The position numbers and the translations under genes were made by a program. Positions 6,639 through 8,302 of a stretch of DNA of 8,302 bases are shown here, in pieces (positions within the stretch are counted from its first letter, which is position 1; each line of letters opens with the position of its first letter). This DNA comes from Terriglobus sp. (GTDB taxonomy: Bacteria; Acidobacteriota; Terriglobia; Terriglobales; Acidobacteriaceae), in the NCBI GenBank assembly GCA_023265355.1, contig JAHFTZ010000079.1, forward strand, positions 1 to 8,302. Direction: 5' to 3'. The notes under the pieces were generated by a model. It was given only the letters and a program-made list of their open reading frames with translations. It searched no databases and had not been told where the DNA came from.

Positions 6639-6674
6639 AAAAGGGCAGCCACAGTGGATTGTGGCTGCCCTTTT
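6639..6674 (-). terminator. Bidirectional intrinsic terminator for transaldolase and the small membrane protein gene
   Basis: A perfect 15-bp stem (aaaagggcagccaca at 6639-6653, complement at 6660-6674) with a 6-base loop. On the minus strand it starts 13 bases after the transaldolase stop and is followed by TTTTTCGTTT, the classic arrangement. On the plus strand the stem ends in CCCTTTTG, a shorter U tract that could also end transcripts from the small membrane protein gene. Confidence 0.9.
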
Positions 6675-6687
6675 GAACCTTAGAAAA

Positions 6688-7686
6688 TTATGCGTTGACT
6701 GGCTCGGACTTTGCCAGTTCGGCGACGCGCTTGGCGAGGAGTGTTTCGAGCTCTTCGAGGGCCTTGGAAAAGCCTTCGATGCCTTCCTTCAGCTTGTCGT
6801 GGGCCATGCGGTCCTCGGCGTGCATCTTCTCGAAGGTGGCCTTGTCCATCGGGATCTTTTCGATGTTCAGGGTCTTGGACTTCTCGGCGTCGAGCTTCTT
6901 TTCGAGAGTGCCTTCCTTGGAGTTGAGTTCATCGAGGAGTTTCGGAGCGATGGTCAGAAGATCGCAGCCAGCGAGCTGTTCGATCTCGCCGATGTTGCGG
7001 AAGCTGGCTCCCATGACCTGGGTCTTGTAGCCGAACTTCTTGTAGTAGTTGTAGATCGTGGTGACGGACTGAACGCCGGGATCTTCGGCTGGAGCGTAGT
7101 CCTTACCGGTGTCCTTCTTGTACCAGTCGAGGATGCGGCCAACGAAGGGCGAGATCAGCGTAACCTTGGCCTCTGCGCAGGCGATGGCCTGGTGCAGACC
7201 GAAGAGCAGTGTCAGGTTGCAGTGAATGCCTTCCTTCTCCAGCTGCTCCGCGGCCTGGATGCCTTCCCATGTGGAGGCGATCTTGATCAGGATGCGGTCC
7301 TTGCTGACGCCCGCGTCGGCGTACTGCTTGATGATGGCGTGGGCCTCGGCCAGGGTCTTTTCCTTGTCATAGCTCAGGCGGGCATCGACTTCGGTCGAGA
7401 CGCGTCCGGGGACGATCTCCAGGATCTTGCGGCCGAAGGCGACGGCGAGCATCTTGAAGGCCTCTGCGGCGACAGTCTTGTCGTCTGCATTTTCGCCCGC
7501 GTTTTTCTTTGCTGTTTTAAGAACGTCGTCCACGATCTGCGAGTAGGCAGGCATGCCTGCGGCTGCGGTGATGAGCGATGGATTGGTCGTCGCATCCGTG
7601 GGCTTGAACTTTTCCATCGACTGCATGTCGCCGGTGTCCGCCACAACGGTGGTGAATTGCTTGAGCTGGTCCAGAAGTGTTGCCAT
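6688..7686 (-). CDS. tal: Transaldolase (TalB type)
   Basis: Transfers a dihydroxyacetone unit from sedoheptulose 7-phosphate to glyceraldehyde 3-phosphate in the non-oxidative pentose phosphate pathway; cytoplasmic. The 332 residues match the classical long TalA/TalB class (E. coli TalB is about 317). Key residues as in E. coli: Asp17 in TTVVADTGD, Asn35 in DATTNPSLI, Glu99 in [14 protein letters not shown], and the Schiff-base Lys135 in [44 protein letters not shown] and [20 protein letters not shown] also follow the family. The extra length is mainly a charged helical C-terminal tail ([21 protein letters not shown]). The start is supported by GAGGAG seven bases upstream. It lies 66 bp after the FN3 protein gene on the same strand, so it may have its own promoter (a TAAAAT at 7718-7723 is a weak candidate -10) or be co-transcribed. 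A strong terminator follows. Confidence 0.97.
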   Translation of the reverse strand: MATLLDQLKQFTTVVADTGDMQSMEKFKPTDATTNPSLITAAAGMPAYSQIVDDVLKTAKKNAGENADDKTVAAEAFKMLAVAFGRKILEIVPGRVSTEVDARLSYDKEKTLAEAHAIIKQYADAGVSKDRILIKIASTWEGIQAAEQLEKEGIHCNLTLLFGLHQAIACAEAKVTLISPFVGRILDWYKKDTGKDYAPAEDPGVQSVTTIYNYYKKFGYKTQVMGASFRNIGEIEQLAGCDLLTIAPKLLDELNSKEGTLEKKLDAEKSKTLNIEKIPMDKATFEKMHAEDRMAHDKLKEGIEGFSKALEELETLLAKRVAELAKSEPVNA

Positions 7687-7693
7687 CAGAAAT

Positions 7694-7699
7694 CTCCTC
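7694..7699 (-). promoter_or_regulatory. Ribosome binding site of transaldolase
   Basis: GAGGAG on the minus strand, seven bases before the ATG at 7686. It is a strong Shine-Dalgarno sequence, consistent with good translation of a central metabolic enzyme. Confidence 0.8.
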
Positions 7700-7752
7700 G
7701 CACAACAGGTTGTCTTAATTTTACGCGCAATGGTGAGATGCCCGGAGCTCCT

Positions 7753-8302
7753 CTATGGGAGGGCTTCTTCTGTGGAAGAACTCCGTGGGCTTTCGTTTCC
7801 GGCATGGTCGACGGCGGTGACCCAATAAATGTACTTGTGGCCCGTGAGGATCGTTTCATCGTGGAAGGCAGCGCCGGGATGGATCTCCGGCGTCAGCTTT
7901 GCGGTGACGCCGGAGACCGAATCCTGGCGATAGACGAGGTATCCGGCCAGGTCGGTCTCCGCATTCGGCTCCCATGAGAGATCAACGGAGGCCTTGCTCT
8001 CGTCCGATTGTGGCGTGGCGATGGAATCGAGACCGGCTGGGGCACGCGGAGCGAAGGTGTCGGTCAGCTCCGAGGTGGTAACCGTCGACAGATCGCTGGA
8101 GACGGTGTAGACGTGCCCTGCGAGCGTTACGGAGCGCTCCCGGGAGACGGTGTAGACATACTTGTCGCCACTGGTGATCGTCGAATCGACGGCTCCGCCA
8201 GGATCGGGGCTGGAGGAGAGGCGTAGTTGCGAGACCTCGGGCCGGTTGGAAGAAGACGGGCCTTTTGCGAGCCTGGACATCTTCCCGGGCTTTTTTGCGG
8301 TC
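7753..8302 (-). CDS. Fibronectin type III domain protein (5' end cut off by window)
   Basis: The C-terminal 182 residues of a larger protein; the frame is open to the window edge and ends in TAG. The last about 95 residues form a fibronectin type III module: PAGLDSIATPQ, then VDLSWEPNAETDLAGYLVYR, then GHKYIYWVTAVDHAGNES. Before it is a second, less regular module ending GDKYVYTVSRERSVTLAGHVYTVSS. A Met at the codon ending at 8280 is not taken as the start: the frame runs through it to the edge and it has no properly spaced ribosome binding site (GGGAAG touches it). Proteins of this make-up in Acidobacteria are usually exported or lipoproteins with tandem FN3 modules, but the signal sequence would lie outside the window, so location and role are inferred. 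Transaldolase follows 66 bp downstream on the same strand. Confidence 0.75.
   Translation of the reverse strand, partial: TAKKPGKMSRLAKGPSSSNRPEVSQLRLSSSPDPGGAVDSTITSGDKYVYTVSRERSVTLAGHVYTVSSDLSTVTTSELTDTFAPRAPAGLDSIATPQSDESKASVDLSWEPNAETDLAGYLVYRQDSVSGVTAKLTPEIHPGAAFHDETILTGHKYIYWVTAVDHAGNESPRSSSTEEALP

Noticed and set aside
6661..7977. A 438-residue open frame on the plus strand opposite transaldolase
   Set aside because: It is antisense to a complete transaldolase with all catalytic residues, runs through the terminator stem and the FN3 gene, and resembles no family.
8098..8157. A 15-bp direct repeat (ggagacggtgtagac) at 8098-8112 and 8143-8157
   Set aside because: Both copies encode the same VYTVS strand motif within the FN3 region, so protein-level similarity explains them without a mobile or regulatory element.

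Overview
The window looks like chromosomal DNA from a GC-rich acidobacterium, probably the Acidobacteriaceae/Terriglobia group (Granulicella- or Terriglobus-like). The main clue is a secreted protein of the 'VWFA-related Acidobacterial domain' family. The short dispersed repeat beginning cgtcatttcgaccg and the high third-position GC of most genes also fit. This placement is inference from protein families and composition; no database search was run.

Layout, left to right. (1) The 3' three-quarters of an hscA-type Hsp70 chaperone gene (+), cut by the window's left edge. (2) A 240-bp convergent gap holding one inverted, one truncated and one complete copy of a short dispersed repeat. (3) A small membrane protein gene (-) with a DUF3592-like C-terminal domain. 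(4) After only 53 bp, the divergent hslV-hslU operon (+), encoding the bacterial proteasome-like protease HslV and its AAA+ unfoldase HslU. (5) Three bases beyond the hslU stop, the convergent stop of a secreted VWFA-domain protein gene (-). (6) A 145-bp divergent spacer, then a small, lower-GC, cysteine-containing membrane protein gene (+) with no recognised family. (7) A bidirectional intrinsic terminator. (8) A TalB-type transaldolase gene (-). (9) The 3' part of a fibronectin type III protein gene (-), cut by the right edge.

The genes do not form one pathway. HslUV and HscA both belong to protein quality control and Fe-S cluster biogenesis, transaldolase belongs to the non-oxidative pentose phosphate pathway, and the VWFA, FN3 and small membrane proteins are envelope-associated or secreted proteins. 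I see no tRNA, rRNA, CRISPR array, insertion sequence, phage gene or defence gene.

I do not see a new multi-gene system here. The points most worth a second look are the forced 40-residue propeptide before the catalytic threonine of HslV, the extra segments in HslU (I-domain and C-terminal region), the repeat cluster after hscA, and the unrecognised four-cysteine membrane protein.
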